Assembly (NCBI GenBank): GCA_027295245.1 | Contig: JAPULF010000112.1 | Coordinates: 1-8,281 of the forward strand | Direction of reading: 5' to 3' | DNA from: Planctomycetota bacterium | GTDB lineage: Bacteria > Planctomycetota > Phycisphaerae > UBA1845 > UTPLA1 | Length of the DNA stretch: 8,281 nt | Part shown: piece by piece, positions 5,891-8,281 of the stretch | Numbering within the stretch: the first letter of the stretch is position 1 | Layout: each line of letters begins with the position of its first letter | Notes under the pieces: generated by a model | Seen by the model: the letters and a program-made list of their open reading frames with translations, nothing else | Database searches by the model: none | What the model was told of the DNA's origin: nothing | Position numbers and translations under genes: made by a program

Positions 5891-6166
5891 ATGTCGAAGA
5901 ACCGCAAAGACTCGGAGGCCGCGCGTCGGCGGGCCTATTGGCGCGCCAATGTTCGCCTGATCGCGGTGCTGCTTGCGATCTGGGCGTTCGTTTCATTCGG
6001 ATGCGGAATCCTATTCGTCGAGCAGCTCAATCGGCTGCGGTTGGGAACGCTTCCGCTGGGTTTCTGGTTCGCCCAACAGGGCGCCCTATACGTATTTGTC
6101 GTCCTGATCTTTGTCTATGCGTGGGCCATGGATCGACTGGACCGTCGCTACGGGGTGGGTGAATGA
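5891..6166 (+). CDS. DUF4212 small subunit of a sodium:solute symporter
   Basis: A 91-residue membrane protein, normal length for the DUF4212 (TIGR03647) family of small symporter subunits. A basic, soluble N-terminus with the family-typical YWRANV at 16-21 precedes transmembrane helix 1 (about 23-43). After a short loop comes PLGFWFAQQG at 55-64, also typical, leading into helix 2 (about 58-79) and the charged end MDRLDRRYGVGE. GGTGAG sits five bases before the ATG. Members of this family are found directly in front of an SSF-family permease, as here, and are thought to act as its accessory subunit in the inner membrane. The ATGA overlap with the next gene implies coupled translation and matched amounts of the two subunits. 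Confidence 0.9.
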   Translation: MSKNRKDSEAARRRAYWRANVRLIAVLLAIWAFVSFGCGILFVEQLNRLRLGTLPLGFWFAQQGALYVFVVLIFVYAWAMDRLDRRYGVGE

Positions 6167-8022
6167 GCCCGGAGACGTTTGCGGTCCGCGCGGGCGCCGC
6201 CCTGGGTGGTCCGCCGTTGGCGGCGGGCGATGCAGGCGTCGATCAGACGCGCTTCTTCACATTTATCTTTGTCACCATCACCTTCTTGGCGTACCTCTAC
6301 ATCGGCTGGCGCTCGCGCGTACGGGAGAGCGGCGGATTCTATGTGGCCGGACGCGGCGTGCCGGCGATTGCGAACGGGGCGGCCACGGCGGCCGACTGGA
6401 TGTCGGCGGCCAGTTTCATCTCGATGGCCGGCCTGATCAGCTTCATGGGATACGACGGCTCGATCTACCTGTTGGGCTGGACGGGCGGCTACGTGCTTCT
6501 GGCGCTTTTGCTGGCGCCGTATCTCCGCAAGTTCGGCAAGTACACCGTTCCTGACTTCGTGGGCGAGCGGTATTACAGCGAAACGGCGAGGGTCCTGGCG
6601 GCCATCTGCGCGATCTTCGTGTCGCTGACGTATGTGGCGGGACAGATGCGCGGCGTCGGGATCGTCTTCAGCCGGTTCCTGGAAGTGCCCGTATGGCAGG
6701 GCGTTGTGACCGGGATGGTCATCGTTTCGGTGTTCGCGGTGCTGGGCGGAATGAAGGGCATCACATGGACGCAGGTAGTGCAATACTCGGTGTTGATCGT
6801 TGCGTTCCTGATTCCGGCGGTGGCGCTGTCGCGTTTGTTGACGGGCCACTCGGTGCCGCAGGTCGGGTTCGTGTTCGGCGACATCACCGAACGATTGAAT
6901 GCCATCCAGATAGATTTGGGCTTCCACGAATACACGGAGCCATTCGCCAACAAGTCGAAACTCGACGTAACCTGCATCACGTTCGCGCTGATGGTCGGAA
7001 CGGCCGGGCTGCCGCACGTGATTGTGCGCTTCTATACAACGCCGACCGTACGGGCCGCGCGGTGGTCGGCGGGCTGGGCATTGCTGTTCATTGCCGTCCT
7101 GTACACGACGGCCCCGGCCCTGGCGAGTTTTGCGCGCTACAACCTGCTCGATTCAATCCACGGCAAGACCGTGGCGGAAGTCGAAGACCTGGCATGGGTG
7201 CAAAGCTGGCGCAAGACCAACCTTCTGCTGTATGCGGATAAAAACGGCGACGGTCGCATCTCATTCGCACCCGGCGAGGCATTCCTGACCGGGCCTGATG
7301 GAAAGCCCGACGTGTCGCGGCCCAACGCGGCGTCGGCGAATGAGGTCTACACGGATCGTGACATCATCGTGTTGGCCACGCCGGAAGTCGCGCGCCTGGC
7401 GCCGTGGGTGATCGCATTGGTGGCGACCGGCGGTCTGGCGGCGGCGTTGTCGACCGCCGCGGGACTCCTGCTCGTGATTTCGAGTTCGATCGCGCACGAC
7501 CTGTACATCCATTTCGTCGATCCCGACGCGCCGGAATCACGACGGTTGATGGTGGGCCGCATTGCCATTTTGCTGGGAATCGGGGCCGCGGGCTGGTTCG
7601 GAATAAACCCGCCGGGCTTCGTGGCCCAGGTGGTGGCGTTCGCCTTCGGCCTGGCGGCGGCCAGCTTCTTCCCGATCATCCTGCTGGGTATTTTTGATGC
7701 CCGGACGAACCGCGCGGGTGCCATCTGCGGGATGTCCGCCGGGATCGTATTTACGGCGATCTATATTCTCGGCAACAACAGCGACAAGATCTTCGGCACG
7801 CCCGAGCCGCTGATGGGGCCGTGGTGCTTCGGCATCAGCGCCGAAGGCATCGGCGCCGTAGGCTGCCTGCTGAACTTCGCGGTGACGATCGTGGTATCGC
7901 GGCTTTCGGCGCCTCCACCCGAGTCGGTGCGGCGGCTGGTCGAATCGGTCCGCGTGCCCTGGGGCGCCCAAGCACCGGAGGCCCATTTCGACGAATCGGA
8001 CGTTCAGGCCGACAATCCCTAG
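6163..8022 (+). CDS. Sodium:solute symporter (SSF family, VC_2705-type large subunit)
   Basis: A 619-residue inner-membrane permease with about 13 hydrophobic segments (near 30-49, 75-95, 100-120, 143-165, 177-196, 203-225, 269-290, 301-324, 411-441, 463-482, 486-510, 516-536, 558-580). The start overlaps the stop of DUF4212 (ATGA), with GGGGTGGGTG just before it. SSF hallmarks include ADWMSAASFISMAG at 77-90 and GGLAAALSTA at 423-432; Ser430-Thr431 align with the sodium-site Ser-Thr pair of PutP. Pairing with DUF4212 places it in the VC_2705 (TIGR03648) group rather than ActP itself. A monocarboxylate such as acetate is the usual guess for substrate, but nothing here proves it. An unusually long loop (about 326-408) carries an EF-hand-like run, DKNGDGRISF at 359-368, predicted to lie on the outer face if the N-terminus is outside. 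The C-terminal tail (582-619) is soluble and acidic at its end. No downstream partner gene is visible. Confidence 0.92.
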   Translation: MSPETFAVRAGAALGGPPLAAGDAGVDQTRFFTFIFVTITFLAYLYIGWRSRVRESGGFYVAGRGVPAIANGAATAADWMSAASFISMAGLISFMGYDGSIYLLGWTGGYVLLALLLAPYLRKFGKYTVPDFVGERYYSETARVLAAICAIFVSLTYVAGQMRGVGIVFSRFLEVPVWQGVVTGMVIVSVFAVLGGMKGITWTQVVQYSVLIVAFLIPAVALSRLLTGHSVPQVGFVFGDITERLNAIQIDLGFHEYTEPFANKSKLDVTCITFALMVGTAGLPHVIVRFYTTPTVRAARWSAGWALLFIAVLYTTAPALASFARYNLLDSIHGKTVAEVEDLAWVQSWRKTNLLLYADKNGDGRISFAPGEAFLTGPDGKPDVSRPNAASANEVYTDRDIIVLATPEVARLAPWVIALVATGGLAAALSTAAGLLLVISSSIAHDLYIHFVDPDAPESRRLMVGRIAILLGIGAAGWFGINPPGFVAQVVAFAFGLAAASFFPIILLGIFDARTNRAGAICGMSAGIVFTAIYILGNNSDKIFGTPEPLMGPWCFGISAEGIGAVGCLLNFAVTIVVSRLSAPPPESVRRLVESVRVPWGAQAPEAHFDESDVQADNP

Positions 8023-8281
8023 CGGCGAGCTTTGCCCCGCCTGGGCAATCCCCAACCTGTACCGTCCGCACTTTGCAGCCCAAGGCTCCCATCCCCTGGA
8101 AGGCGCAACGGGGGCTTCGGACGCGCGCGACTGCCCAGGACGGTAAACTGTTACCCACATTGTTCATTGTTGTTCTGCCATTCGCAATTGTCCTGAATAC
8201 TAAGCCGCACGCGTCAATCGCGACACAACAGGCCCAAGATCCAGGAGGCTGCGGTTTTACGGCGTCAGTAGCGCGGTTACC
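8023..8281. other. Right-end region without a supported gene
   Basis: These 259 bases have no convincing coding frame on either strand. A small dyad, GGTAA-ACTG-TTACC (8142-8155), lies about 120 bases after the symporter stop but lacks a T tract, so it is a poor terminator. The base composition becomes more AT-rich from about 8155. AGGAGG at 8243-8248 looks like a ribosome-binding site, but no ATG, GTG or TTG follows at the right distance, so I do not call a gene start. Confidence 0.45.

Noticed and set aside
6148..7017. A 289-residue minus-strand open frame opposite the symporter
   Set aside because: It is rich in Arg, His and Gln with no domain signal and lies antisense to a clear transporter gene.
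8142..8155. GGTAA-ACTG-TTACC as the symporter terminator
   Set aside because: It is a five-pair stem without a T tract, 120 bases after the stop codon. It may be chance.

Overview
The window is GC-rich bacterial chromosomal DNA. It most likely comes from a planctomycete or a close relative. This is an inference from the style of the proteins: a large secreted hydrolase with a GHSMGGHGTW elbow, a small exported protein ending in a Cys-Gly/transmembrane/Arg-rich tail, and an unusual iron-sulfur/SCP2 protein. There is no rRNA or marker gene to settle the lineage. I see no CRISPR array, insertion sequence, phage gene or plasmid gene.

Left part (1-3522). A small exported protein with one Ig/cadherin-like repeat (166-657) is followed by a gene-poor stretch and a complete tRNA-Gln(CTG) gene (854-924). 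Convergent to the tRNA, on the minus strand, is a long secreted serine hydrolase (970-3522) with a recognisable Ser-Asp-His triad and a large C-terminal region that I cannot assign.

Middle (3523-5635). This is the most interesting unit. A MarR-type regulator (3751-4206) is followed by a soluble two-cluster iron-sulfur protein related to the QueG/reductive dehalogenase group, with a C-terminal SCP2 lipid-binding domain (4268-5635). Each gene is preceded by the same perfect palindrome, TGTTGTATATACAACA. In front of the regulator the palindrome covers the predicted -10 box of a good TTGACA-17-TATATA promoter. The simplest reading is a self-regulated switch: the regulator represses itself and the redox enzyme until a ligand or redox signal releases it. 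The enzyme also starts with about 16 residues that look like the first strand and P-loop of an NmrA-type NAD(P)-binding protein, so it may be a fusion or the scar of a deletion.

Right part (5636-8281). After a 255-base gap come two translationally coupled genes for a two-subunit Na+/solute symporter: a 91-residue DUF4212 small subunit (5891-6166) and a 619-residue SSF-family permease (6163-8022) sharing an ATGA overlap. The permease carries an EF-hand-like acidic loop in a long segment predicted to lie outside the membrane. The last 259 bases hold no gene that I can support.
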